Assembly (NCBI GenBank): GCA_903870015.1
Contig: CAIQBE010000048.1
Location: forward strand, 1 to 64,000
Length of the DNA stretch: 64,000 bases
Source: an uncultured Thiotrichales bacterium
GTDB lineage: Bacteria; Pseudomonadota; Gammaproteobacteria; Francisellales; CACEW01
Direction: 5' to 3'
Shown here: one piece after another, positions 44,285-52,506 of the stretch
How the letters are laid out: each line of letters starts with the position of its first letter
Position numbering within the stretch: position 1 is the first letter of the stretch
Translations under genes and position numbers: made by a program
The notes under the pieces: model-generated
What the model was told of the DNA's origin: nothing
Databases searched by the model: none
Seen by the model: the letters and a program-made list of their open reading frames with translations, nothing else

Positions 44285-46012
44285 ATGAAAAAGATAGTAA
44301 ATATTGCAGCGTTAAGCGTTTTGGCTGCAGCCTTAAATTCAGCCTATGGTTTAAATATTACCAATCAGTCGCCCTTTTATCTGCATATGATCAACAGCGA
44401 TCCAGCGCAGTGTCCGGCGACAATTGCGCCTGGAGCCAGTGCCGTTGTAGCAGATAAGGCTTATTGCGGTTATGACGTTTGTGCGACCAATGACTTTAAT
44501 AGTAACGGTTGTATGGAGGTTGCCAATGGCAATACAGGTAACAAGCAGTTAACCCAGGGTGGCTATGCGACTTATTTGGGTATTAATACTTACAGTGCAC
44601 CAGTCTGTTCGATTGCAGGGTTTATTCCTTATGCTTGCAGTATTACAGCAAAGCAAGGGGGTAGCGATTTTGATTTTAATTTAGGTTATAAATCAATTAC
44701 ACAGGTTTATTCTGATGGTCCAAACAACGGCAGCCCAGTCACGATTCCTGCAGTCACAAAATATGCGCAGGCACCTTATTTCCGCGGTGTGAATATTTCT
44801 GGTCTTGAATATGACGGTACGATGTTGGATGCGTTATTCCAGCATCCTGATGTTCCCGATGTGCGTTATTTTGCGGCGCAAGGTATGAATTTTGTGCGCT
44901 TGCCGATTCGTGCCGAGTTTGTGTTTGGTTCAGCCGCTAATCCGGTGATCAGTGTTAATCCTGATCCCAATGCAGCAGGTGAGGCGCCTAATAATATTTA
45001 TCTAGGTGCGGTCTATGATACCGTGCAAAAGTATCTTGCTAGCGGTATTAATGTGCAGTTAGACTTGCATAACTATATGCGTTTTTGCCCCACAGGTCCC
45101 GATGTCGGTCAGGGGAATGAGCCGACCGATCCTGTTAATAACAAATGTAGCGTGATGACCGCGGATCAGTTAGCTAGCACTTGGTCTACGATTATGAATA
45201 CATCCATCACTGTGCCTGGCATTGCAGATCCCGTGACTTTTGCAAGCTTAGCGCAAAAATATGCCCCAGGAAATTCAAGTGGTGGTGAGTTGATTCTGGG
45301 AGTGATGAATGAGCCCTTTAGTCAGCCCGATCAGGTGGTGACGACAGCAAGTGTTTTTGCTAATGAAGTGGCTGCAGTTAAAGCCATTCGTGTTAGTGCG
45401 CCTAATAATCTAATTCTCTTAAGTGGTAATGGATGGGATCCCTTGCATCTGTGGCTATCAGATGAAACTCAGAACTCTACCACCTTTACTAAGAATGCAT
45501 TAGAAGCTCAGGGTTTAGATACCAAAAATTTAGCGATCGAAGTGCATCAATATTTTGACAATAATTATAGTGGCACACGCCAAGCATGTAATCATTACGC
45601 TACAAAACAAGCGTTCTTGCAAGATATGGGCGTGGTAGATGCTTCAGGTAATGATATATTCAAAGCTTGGATGCAACAAAATAATATGAGGGTAATGCTC
45701 ACTGAGTTTGGTGCTGCCGATCTAAATGCAGATAAGACGCCAAACGTCGATTGTCGTCAAGATACCACTTGGATGCTAGAATATGTGCAAGATAACGCTT
45801 ATAATAGCGCAGAGCCGGGTAATGGTGGTTTTATCGGTTGGTCAGCATGGCGCTCTAATCGCAATAATAGTGTTGGTTGGAACTTCTTGCAAGAAGCAGA
45901 TAAGACCGTGTACGGTGCCCCTGCAGCTACTGCTGGAATCGTACAGGGAGCGGGGAATGGCTTGATGAGTAATGTCTTCAGTACCTTTTTGACGCCTCCT
46001 GCTGCAAAATAA
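44285..46012 (+). CDS. secreted glycoside hydrolase family 5 enzyme
   Basis: A 575-residue exported hydrolase, probably an endoglucanase or related beta-glycanase. Residues 1-22 form a signal peptide ending AYG. The N-terminal 140 residues are Cys-rich and of unknown fold. The catalytic domain starts near FRGVNISGLEYDG (170) and contains RLPIRAEF, the acid/base VMNEP at Glu343, HQYFDNNYSG near 422 and the nucleophile LTEFGA at Glu474, the standard clan-A arrangement. The substrate is not certain. It lies downstream of the solo LuxR gene and a lux-box-like site. Confidence 0.85.
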   Translation: MKKIVNIAALSVLAAALNSAYGLNITNQSPFYLHMINSDPAQCPATIAPGASAVVADKAYCGYDVCATNDFNSNGCMEVANGNTGNKQLTQGGYATYLGINTYSAPVCSIAGFIPYACSITAKQGGSDFDFNLGYKSITQVYSDGPNNGSPVTIPAVTKYAQAPYFRGVNISGLEYDGTMLDALFQHPDVPDVRYFAAQGMNFVRLPIRAEFVFGSAANPVISVNPDPNAAGEAPNNIYLGAVYDTVQKYLASGINVQLDLHNYMRFCPTGPDVGQGNEPTDPVNNKCSVMTADQLASTWSTIMNTSITVPGIADPVTFASLAQKYAPGNSSGGELILGVMNEPFSQPDQVVTTASVFANEVAAVKAIRVSAPNNLILLSGNGWDPLHLWLSDETQNSTTFTKNALEAQGLDTKNLAIEVHQYFDNNYSGTRQACNHYATKQAFLQDMGVVDASGNDIFKAWMQQNNMRVMLTEFGAADLNADKTPNVDCRQDTTWMLEYVQDNAYNSAEPGNGGFIGWSAWRSNRNNSVGWNFLQEADKTVYGAPAATAGIVQGAGNGLMSNVFSTFLTPPAAK

Positions 46013-46030
46013 CCTAAGTTGAATCATAAA

Positions 46031-46057
46031 AAAGCCGGTCGAGTACCGGCTTTTTTT
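46031..46057 (+). terminator. GH5 gene terminator
   Basis: GCCGGT (46034-46039) and ACCGGC (46045-46050) form a stem, followed by seven T. It is a rho-independent terminator. Confidence 0.9.
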
Positions 46058-46067
46058 ATTTTAAAAA

Positions 46068-46081
46068 TTTGTCATGACAAA
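46068..46081. repeat. TTTGTCATGACAAA palindrome next to folE
   Basis: A 14-bp perfect copy lying between the GH5 terminator and the end of folE (stop at 46084). Confidence 0.8.
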
Positions 46082-46083
46082 AA

Positions 46084-46608
46084 CTATCTAAATAGCGCTG
46101 CGCCCGCCTGAGATAAAGATCCTAAAAAACAAGTGGTTGCCACCACCTGGTTGGTTTTTTCAACGCCCAATAAAGCCGTGCATAAATGCTTAGCCTCGAT
46201 CATTACAGCAACACCGCTGGCTTGTGTGGCCTGCATCATCGCCTGGGCGATTTCACTCGTTAATTTTTCTTGTAGCTGCAGGCGTCTGCTAAACATCTGT
46301 ACGATTTCAGAGATTTTGCCTAGGCCTAAAACTTGGCCCTGTGGTAAATAGGCGATATGGCAGGTGCCAAGCATCGGTAAAAGATGGTGTTCGCATAAGG
46401 AAATGAATTCAATATTCTTAACAAGCACTTGGCCCGAGTCTGGGCAAGGATAAAGCGAATTTTGTGTGAGCGCTTTGAGATCGACCGTATATCCTTGAGT
46501 TAAAAACTCAAACGCCTCGCCGGCGCGTTGGCTGGTCTTAGAGCGTTGTGCTGGGCTCAGATCAGGTACGGTGGCTAATAACTTAGCGTAAATGTCATTG
46601 AGCGCCAT
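46084..46608 (-). CDS. folE: GTP cyclohydrolase I
   Basis: FolE opens GTP to give 7,8-dihydroneopterin triphosphate, the first step of folate synthesis. The 174-residue protein has the zinc-site CEHH motif (SLCEHHLLP) near residue 71, LPQGQVLGLGKISEI near 88, and HLCTALLGVEK near 141. The last motif is usually HxCMxxRGV, so an Arg-to-Leu change is present and worth noting. It diverges from folB across a 76-bp gap. Confidence 0.93.
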   Translation of the reverse strand: MALNDIYAKLLATVPDLSPAQRSKTSQRAGEAFEFLTQGYTVDLKALTQNSLYPCPDSGQVLVKNIEFISLCEHHLLPMLGTCHIAYLPQGQVLGLGKISEIVQMFSRRLQLQEKLTSEIAQAMMQATQASGVAVMIEAKHLCTALLGVEKTNQVVATTCFLGSLSQAGAALFR

Positions 46609-46684
46609 GATATTCCTTGTTTATAAAGATGCATACGCGCTGATTTTACCCTATAATAGGCCCATACCGCAAAATTTAAATCTT

Positions 46685-47035
46685 ATGCAAAGTGTGCTCA
46701 AAGTTGAACATCTGGAATTGCAAATTCATTTAGGCTGGACTGCGGCTGAAAGAGAGGTGCGGCAGCGGGTACTGTTAAATATTGAATTTTATTTTTTAGA
46801 GTTGCCCAAGGCGGCGCTAACCGATGAGTTAAACGATACGATTTGTTATGCGGCGATTGAGAATATGCTTATGAAAGAAGTTAATCTGCAAACGTTTAAA
46901 TTGCTTGAGCATCTGGGCTATCGTTGTTATGAGCTTGTCAAAAGTGCCGTGCCTAAAGATCAAAATTTTAAGTTAAGCGTCACCAAGTTTTTAGCAGAGG
47001 CGCAAGGCACAAGAACCTTTGAGTTAAGGTCCTAA
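46685..47035 (+). CDS. folB: dihydroneopterin aldolase
   Basis: FolB converts dihydroneopterin to 6-hydroxymethyl-dihydropterin. The ATG at 46685 gives 116 residues, matching E. coli FolB (122); an ORF extending to 46592 would overlap folE. Family features are LELQIHLGWTAAERE near residue 9 and the DTICYAAIENML segment near 53. The folK-folP gene begins 3 bp after the stop. Confidence 0.9.
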   Translation: MQSVLKVEHLELQIHLGWTAAEREVRQRVLLNIEFYFLELPKAALTDELNDTICYAAIENMLMKEVNLQTFKLLEHLGYRCYELVKSAVPKDQNFKLSVTKFLAEAQGTRTFELRS

Positions 47036-47037
47036 TC

Positions 47038-48300
47038 ATGGCCATTGTCATTGGTCTAGGCAGTAATCTCAATCAGCCTTTGCAGCAATTGCGCCGCGCC
47101 TGCAAACAATTAATCATCGCGGGCGTGTCTATCAAGGCCTATTCCAATATTTATCAAACACAGCCGCTGTTGCCAGAGAATGCACCAAGTAATTGGGCTG
47201 ATAAAGCGTATTTAAATGCGGCGGTGATGATTGAAACTCGGTTGTCACCTAATGAACTTTTGCAGGTACTTAAAAAAATCGAGCGCGAGATGGGGCGGCA
47301 ATCTGCAGAGCGCTGGGCACCACGTGTGATTGATTTGGATGTTTTGTTGTTCAATGATGTAGTAATGCAAGAACCACATTTGCAATTACCGCACCCAGGA
47401 TTGCATCAAAGAATTTTTGCTATGAAGCCTTTGCTTGATGTTCTGCCCACTTATCCTCATGAAAATTTAGCAGAAGATAGTATTATCTCCCTGCCGCATT
47501 TATTGCAAGGTCCAGAAATCATGGGGATTTTAAATGTGACCCCTGATTCTTTTTCGGATGGCGGTCGCTATGTTTCAGCTGATGCAGCATTGCAACAAGC
47601 GCAGCAGTTATTTTCCGAGGGCGCTGATATTATCGATATCGGTGCAGAATCGACGCGTCCTAATGCTGTGTTAATCGATGCCGATACGGAGTGGCAGCGA
47701 TTGGCGCCGATATTAAAAGGCCTGGAGCAATTATGGCGTAAAGATATGCGGCCTTTAATTAGCCTTGATACTCGTCACGCCGCCACAGTAAAAAAAGCCT
47801 TGGCCTTTGGCATTGATTGGGTAAATGATGTCAGTCAGCAAGAATTTGCAAAGATGGTGCCTATTCTAAAGGAAGGGCAATTAAAATATGTCGCTATGCA
47901 TCATTTAGGGGTGCCACCACAGGTGGGTAAAAAGTTGCAAGAGGATCCTATCAAAGCATTGTTAGCCTATCAAGCACTCTGGCAACAAAATTTTGCCAAA
48001 GCTGATCTGGATTCTGCGCAGCTCATTCTTGATGCGGGACTGGGCTTTGGTAAAACGCCAGAGCAGCAGTGGGCGATTATCCATCAGATGCAAGAGTTAA
48101 AAATAAGTAATACGCCGTGGTTAATCGGGCATTCGCGCAAGTCATTTTTAAAAAGCGTGCTGCCAGCATTAACGACACAAGGTGCTGAGACTGCCACAGC
48201 AATGATCTCAGCACGACTCGCACATCAAGGCACGGAATACCTGCGCGTGCACGCCCCAGCAGCAAGCATTGCCGCGATAAGGTTGCAAAAATTTTTGTGA
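47038..48300 (+). CDS. folKP: fused HPPK-DHPS (FolK-FolP)
   Basis: Bifunctional enzyme: residues 1-155 are 6-hydroxymethyl-dihydropterin pyrophosphokinase (GLGSNL at 5, RWAPRVIDLDVLLFND near 93) and 160-420 are dihydropteroate synthase (IMGILNVTPDSFSDGG near 162, DIIDIGAESTRP near 199, HSRKSF near 365). The fusion and its length (420) resemble the FolK-FolP enzyme of Francisella. DHPS joins the pterin to para-aminobenzoate, which the CADD-like enzyme downstream may supply. It is in an operon with folB. Confidence 0.95.
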   Translation: MAIVIGLGSNLNQPLQQLRRACKQLIIAGVSIKAYSNIYQTQPLLPENAPSNWADKAYLNAAVMIETRLSPNELLQVLKKIEREMGRQSAERWAPRVIDLDVLLFNDVVMQEPHLQLPHPGLHQRIFAMKPLLDVLPTYPHENLAEDSIISLPHLLQGPEIMGILNVTPDSFSDGGRYVSADAALQQAQQLFSEGADIIDIGAESTRPNAVLIDADTEWQRLAPILKGLEQLWRKDMRPLISLDTRHAATVKKALAFGIDWVNDVSQQEFAKMVPILKEGQLKYVAMHHLGVPPQVGKKLQEDPIKALLAYQALWQQNFAKADLDSAQLILDAGLGFGKTPEQQWAIIHQMQELKISNTPWLIGHSRKSFLKSVLPALTTQGAETATAMISARLAHQGTEYLRVHAPAASIAAIRLQKFL

Positions 48301-48420
48301 TTCTCTGCTTGTATCCCTGATTGAAAAATAGCATAATGATTATATATTGACCTTTTTGGTTTGTTGGCGTCGCATTTTTAAATATTGCAATTAATATTGC
48401 TTTTTATATGGGTTTTTGTT

Positions 48421-48726
48421 ATGATGATAGAGAAAAGAGATGCTCATTTTGAGTGGGATCTTGAAAAAGAGCGGCAGAATGTCGCTAAACACAATGTTTC
48501 TTTTGATGAAGCGATCCATGCTTTTTTAGATGAGCAGAGGGTGATTGCTGAGGATATAGAGCATAGCATGCATGAGCTACGATATTATTGTTTTGGGCGA
48601 GTCGAGGGAAATGTCTTAACAGTGCGTTTTACTCGGAGATCAGACAGAATTCGTATTATCGGCGCAGGGTTTTGGCGTAAGGGAAGGAGTATCTATGAAG
48701 AAGCACAAAAAAATCGTTTACACTAA
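48421..48726 (+). CDS. brnT: BrnT-family toxin
   Basis: BrnT is a RelE-like ribonuclease toxin of a type II toxin-antitoxin pair. The 101-residue protein has the family pattern FEWDLEKERQNVAKHNVSFDEA near residue 10 and the RIRIIGAGFWRKGRSIYEE C-terminus. The start at 48421 is preferred because the hydrophobic extension to 48385 is not conserved in the family. Its end overlaps the antitoxin by 32 bp. Confidence 0.85.
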   Translation: MMIEKRDAHFEWDLEKERQNVAKHNVSFDEAIHAFLDEQRVIAEDIEHSMHELRYYCFGRVEGNVLTVRFTRRSDRIRIIGAGFWRKGRSIYEEAQKNRLH

Positions 48727-48931
48727 TGAGCCTATTGGCAATGTGAGGATCATTAAGGACTTTCTCCCTAGTCCACAAGAGTTAGCGACGCGTGAAAAAA
48801 CGGTAAAGGTTACTATTGCGCTGACGGAGTCAACGCTTGAGTTTTTTAAAAAAATCGCAAGTGATCATCATACCCCTTATCAAAAAATGATTCGTAATTT
48901 GTTAGATGAGTATAAGGCCCAGCATAGTTAG
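48695..48931 (+). CDS. brnA: BrnA-like antitoxin
   Basis: Antitoxin partner of BrnT, a small DNA-binding protein with a ribbon-helix-helix C-terminus. The 78-residue product has the KVTIALTESTLEFFKKIASDHHTPYQKMIRNLL segment (from residue 39) typical of BrnA/CopG-like antitoxins. GGAAGGAG lies upstream of the ATG inside the toxin gene. It probably represses its own operon. Confidence 0.75.
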   Translation: MKKHKKIVYTNEPIGNVRIIKDFLPSPQELATREKTVKVTIALTESTLEFFKKIASDHHTPYQKMIRNLLDEYKAQHS

Positions 48932-49125
48932 CTTTTTTCAGATAAGCTTTAACCGCTCCACATTATTTAACGCTGATTTTTATCACAATTGCCAAAACAA
49001 TGCGTGATTTTGAAAAATGCAATGTTGCCGTATTTATTATAGAGTGGTTAGAGTGCTGTCAAAACACGATTGTTAAACCCTTGTTTTTATGCCACAATTG
49101 GTAAAACAAACGTCAGGAGGTAATT

Positions 49126-49785
49126 ATGTTCCCAGAGCTAGAACAATACTCATTGCTCAAGCACCCATTTTACCAGGCATGGCAACAAGGTGAGTTAACG
49201 CAAGAAACTTTGCAGTGCTACGCGCGCCAATATCTGCATCATGTTGATGCTTTTCCAACGTATTTAAGTAAAATTCATAGCCAAAGCATGGATCTTAATC
49301 ATCGTCGCGTGATTCTGGGTAATTTGATGGATGAAGAGGGTGTTAATGGCACCGCCCATCCGATTCTCTGGGAGAATTTTGCCATGGGCTTGGGCGTGGC
49401 TCAAGAAGACGTGCGCGCTATGCCATTTGCCAATACCCAAAAATTATTAGATACCTTTAGTGAATTATCAGGTAAAAGCTATGCGGCAGGTCTAGGTGCT
49501 TTGTATGCGTATGAGCGTCAAATTCCGGAAATCGCTAAGACTAAAATCAAAGGCCTCAAAGAATGTTACGGTATTACTGATGCCGCCACCCTAGAGTTTT
49601 TTGAAGTGCATGAAAAAGCCGACGAATGGCATAGCGCCGAAGTCGAAGCTTTAATCCAAGATCTCTCACCCGAAGATCAAGCAGTGGCAAAAGCAGGTGC
49701 CATCAGTGCCGCAAGCGCACTGTGGGATTTTTTAAGTGGCGTGGAAGAAGTCAGAACTGATAAAAAAGCGTGTTGTGTGCATTAA
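49126..49785 (+). CDS. CADD-family para-aminobenzoate synthesis protein
   Basis: A 219-residue helical protein of the TenA/PqqC-like fold that matches Chlamydia CADD. CADD is a metal-dependent oxygenase that makes para-aminobenzoate from its own tyrosine. Here Tyr16 in HPFYQAW lines up with CADD Tyr27, and a Lys in IAKTKIKGL (near 140) with its sacrificial lysine. Metal ligands appear as MDEEG near 70, the His of AHPILW, YERQIP and HEKADEWH near 162-169. The C-terminal CCVH matches CCSCH. It sits in a folate block and lacks pabABC nearby, so it could feed DHPS. Its last 53 codons recur as a 162-bp copy at 51689. Confidence 0.85.
   Translation: MFPELEQYSLLKHPFYQAWQQGELTQETLQCYARQYLHHVDAFPTYLSKIHSQSMDLNHRRVILGNLMDEEGVNGTAHPILWENFAMGLGVAQEDVRAMPFANTQKLLDTFSELSGKSYAAGLGALYAYERQIPEIAKTKIKGLKECYGITDAATLEFFEVHEKADEWHSAEVEALIQDLSPEDQAVAKAGAISAASALWDFLSGVEEVRTDKKACCVH
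49624..49785. repeat. 162-bp direct repeat, copy 1 (CADD 3' end)
   Basis: The 3' end of the CADD gene, with 160 of 162 bases identical to 51689-51850. It includes the stop codon and ends exactly there. Confidence 0.95.
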
Positions 49786-49807
49786 GCGCTTATTGTAGGT
49801 ATTCATC

Positions 49808-49832
49808 ATGGCGACTTCGGTCGCCATTTTTT
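49808..49832 (+). terminator. CADD terminator with UUCG loop
   Basis: ATGGCGAC (49808-49815) and GTCGCCAT (49820-49827) form a stem closed by a TTCG tetraloop, then a T-run. Confidence 0.9.
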
Positions 49833-49914
49833 ATGGGTCTTTTGAATGATATGCGCTCAATTGCATAAAGTGCAAGGATTGATGATAATAGCTTGACCAG
49901 ATAAGGATAAGCGT

Positions 49915-51578
49915 ATGAGCCATAGCGATTCAGACTTGAAAAATCTCCTTGTAAAGTTAATTTCCACTTGGGAAAACGAGGTGATTGAATTTAAAGAAGT
50001 TAATGATGATTACTCTACAAGTGAGATTGGTAAATATTTTTCTGCTCTTGCTAATGAAGCTCTAATCTCCGTGGGCTTGAAAGGGCATGGCTAATTTTTG
50101 GCGTGAGCAATAAAACTCGGAAGGTGGTTGGTACAAATTACAGGGTTGAGCCCGAGCGCTTGCAAAGCCTTAAGAAGCAAATGAATGCTATAGAGCCAAG
50201 CATTACTTTTCGTAATATTTATGAATTAAAAATATCCGAAGGGCGAGTTGTGCTTCTCGAAATTCCTGCAGCTCCGCGCGGAATACCGATCGCCTGTAAT
50301 GGGCATTATTATGCACGCGCAGCTGACAGCCTTGTTGGCATGGGGCTTGATAAGCAAGATGAAATAAGGCGGCAAACGATGATTGATGATTGGTCGGCGC
50401 AGATCGTGCCTCAGGCAAGTCTTAGTGATCTTGATCCGGTTGCGATTCAAAAGGCCCGTGATTTCTTTGCTTTAAAGCATGCAAACCGATTTCCAGCAGA
50501 AACAATGAGTGCATGGTCTACCGAAACATTTCTAAATCGCGCAAAAGTAACGCGAGATGGTAAAATAACACGTGCAGCACTCTTGTTATTAGGGGCTCAA
50601 GAGTCAGTGCATTTCCTGTCTCCCCATCCCGCTCAAATTACCTGGAAATTAGAAGGACCTGAACGTGCCTACGAGCATTTTGGCCCTCCATTTTTGCTTG
50701 CCACCACGCAGTTATATCAAAAAATTCGCAATATCCAACTGCGTCTTTTGCCTCAGGATGAGCTTTTACCCATTGAAATTTCTAAATATGATCAAAAAAT
50801 TATCCTTGAAGCCTTGCATAATTGCATTGCGCATCAAGATTACACTCGCAATGGCCGTATTATTGTTACTGAGCAGCCTGATAGGCTGATTTTTGAAAAT
50901 GAAGGTGATTTTTTTGAGGGTAAGCCTGATGATTATATCTTGGGAGAAAAAACCCCTCGCCGTTATCGCAATGCATTTCTTATTGAGGCGATGGTCTCGC
51001 TCAACATGATCGATAAAATGGGGTATGGTATTCATGATATGCACAAGGGGCAGGCCAAGCGATATTTTCCAATGCCTGATTATAATTTATCTCAGCCCAA
51101 TGCTGTGTGTATGACAATTTACGGTGGTGTCGTCGATCCGGCGTATAGTCGGTTATTGATGCAGCAAACCAATTTATCTTTAACTGATATACTTGCATTA
51201 GATCGGGTGCAGAAAAAATTGGCGTTGCCGGAAGGTGTGATTAAGCATTTGCGACACGCTGGACTGATCGAGGGTAGAAGGCCAAATTTTCATGTTTCGG
51301 CAAGCGTCGCTGCAGCAACATCTAGTAAGGCAGATTATATACGTACACGTGCATTAGATAATAGCCACTATATAAAATTGATCACCGAGTATTTGGCGAA
51401 ATTTGGCCAAGCATCGAGGAAAGATATTGATAAATTTCTCTGGGATAAACTAAGTGATGCACTGAATGAGGGGCAAAAAAGCAGGAAAATTGGGAATTTG
51501 CTGACCGCATTGCGTAGGTCTGGGCGTATTCGTAATACGGGCCCTCGTAAATCTCCCGTTTGGCAACTCGCAGAATAA
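49915..51578 (+). pseudogene. AlbA_2/HATPase-type transcriptional regulator with frameshift
   Basis: A DNA-binding AlbA_2 (Schlafen-type) domain plus an ATPase-like and winged-helix part. The open frame from ATG 49915 (with AAGGATAAG upstream) encodes ENEVIEFKEVNDD, SEIGKYFSALANEA, then shifts at 50062-50063, where two extra bases break the frame. The second frame resumes at 50064 with NLRGLERAWLIFGVSNKT, exactly the next piece of the family. It continues through the HATPase-like region (EALHNCIAHQDYTRNG near 50808) to the stop at 51578. The frameshift suggests a pseudogene unless the sequence is wrong or the shift is programmed. It lies between the two CADD 3' copies. Confidence 0.85.
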
Positions 51579-51665
51579 ATTGCAGAATAAAAAAGAATAA
51601 ATGCAGAATAAATAGCGGTGGGGCCATGAAGAATCAATTGGTTATATGAGGTTTTGCAGAATAAA
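51570..51665. repeat. four copies of GCAGAATAAA
   Basis: The decamer occurs at 51570-51579, 51582-51591, 51603-51612 and 51656-51665, the first inside the stop region of the regulator. Confidence 0.6.
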
Positions 51666-51688
51666 ACAATCTTGTTTTAACTTAATTG

Positions 51689-51850
51689 GAATGGCATAGC
51701 GCCGAAGTCGAAGCTTTAATCCAAGATCTCTCACCCGAAGATCAAGCAGTGGCAAAAGCAGGTGCCATCGGTGCCGCAAGCGCACTGTGGGATTTTTTAA
51801 GTGGCGTGGAAGAAGTCAGAACTGATAAAAAAGCTTGTTGTGTGCATTAA
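51689..51850 (+). pseudogene. 162-bp direct repeat, copy 2 (CADD 3' fragment)
   Basis: It encodes only the last 53 codons of CADD, with two substitutions relative to copy 1, one in AAAGCG to AAAGCT. There is no start codon context, so it is a fragment. The two copies are offset by 2,065 bp. Confidence 0.95.
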
Positions 51851-51870
51851 ATAAAGCTTAAAAATAAAAA

Positions 51871-51902
51871 GGCCTGGGAGCGTATCGCTCCCGGGCCTTT
51901 TG
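51871..51902 (+). terminator. strong hairpin terminator after CADD fragment
   Basis: GGCCTGGGAGCG (51871-51882) pairs with CGCTCCCGGGCC (51886-51897), then a short T-run. It may be the original terminator of the CADD gene, or serve the minus-strand gene on the other side. Confidence 0.8.
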
Positions 51903-51921
51903 CATTAAGGTGTCTCTTAGA

Positions 51922-52383
51922 CTAAGAGCGAGATCCTGGGGCTGCTCCTGTTGAGGCTGGTTGTGCAGCAGTAGCTGCTCCCGCTGGGCCGAAGACCCCT
52001 GTGATTTGTGCTTTTTCAGGAGGGGTGGCGAAGCGTATAACAGCCTCTAGCGCGCCTTCTTTCTTGGCGCCTAAAGCATCTGTCAAAGACCAGGGTAGAT
52101 TCAGGACTTCTTGAGCCTTTATCTGTCCGGCGTTTATTAATTCTCGCACGCTTTTTGATCCAAGGGCATGCAATCCATCTACTGATAAATTATTTACTTG
52201 GTGGATGTTGAGTGCTCCTTCGAGCAGATAGCGGCGCACATCTGGGTACTCTAGTAATAATAAATTAGGGCGATAATTTACTGGGTCTGTAGGCGCGCCG
52301 GAACTATCCGTGCTCATATAAAACTGATCCAGCTTTAATGTTAATCCAACCTTTGATTTAAGTTCTAAAAGTTCGGCATACAT
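51922..52383 (-). CDS. hypothetical protein with two ~29-residue repeats
   Basis: No family recognised. The 153-residue protein has two adjacent segments of about 29 residues with a similar layout: PDVRRYLLEGALNIHQVNNL near residue 47 and KSVRELINAGQIKAQEVLNL near 77, each ending Ala-Leu. This helical repeat style (L-aliphatic-x-x-G-x-I-x-x-x-x-V-x-x-L) is known in Legionella/Coxiella-type effectors. The C-terminus is Ala/Pro/Gly-rich. AAGGAG lies upstream of the ATG. Confidence 0.75.
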   Translation of the reverse strand: MYAELLELKSKVGLTLKLDQFYMSTDSSGAPTDPVNYRPNLLLLEYPDVRRYLLEGALNIHQVNNLSVDGLHALGSKSVRELINAGQIKAQEVLNLPWSLTDALGAKKEGALEAVIRFATPPEKAQITGVFGPAGAATAAQPASTGAAPGSRS

Positions 52384-52506
52384 AATGAAGTCTCCTTTTT
52401 TATTTTTTATAAATTACGTTATTATGGTTTTTATAATAAACATAAATTTCATTTTAATTATATATTTTAATGCTATACTTGTCAATTAATATTTGAGCGG
52501 TTTTGC

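Larger units (their letters stand above)
51579..51921. other. gap between regulator and minus-strand orphan gene
   Basis: No intact gene. It contains the second CADD 3' copy and a strong terminator. Confidence 0.7.

Noticed and set aside
50226..50450. Minus-strand ORFs across the AlbA_2 gene
   Set aside because: Opposite-strand shadows with no start signals; the plus strand matches a known family.
49624..51850. Integrated phage or island at a tRNA-like att site
   Set aside because: The repeats are the end of a protein gene, and no integrase or phage gene is present.
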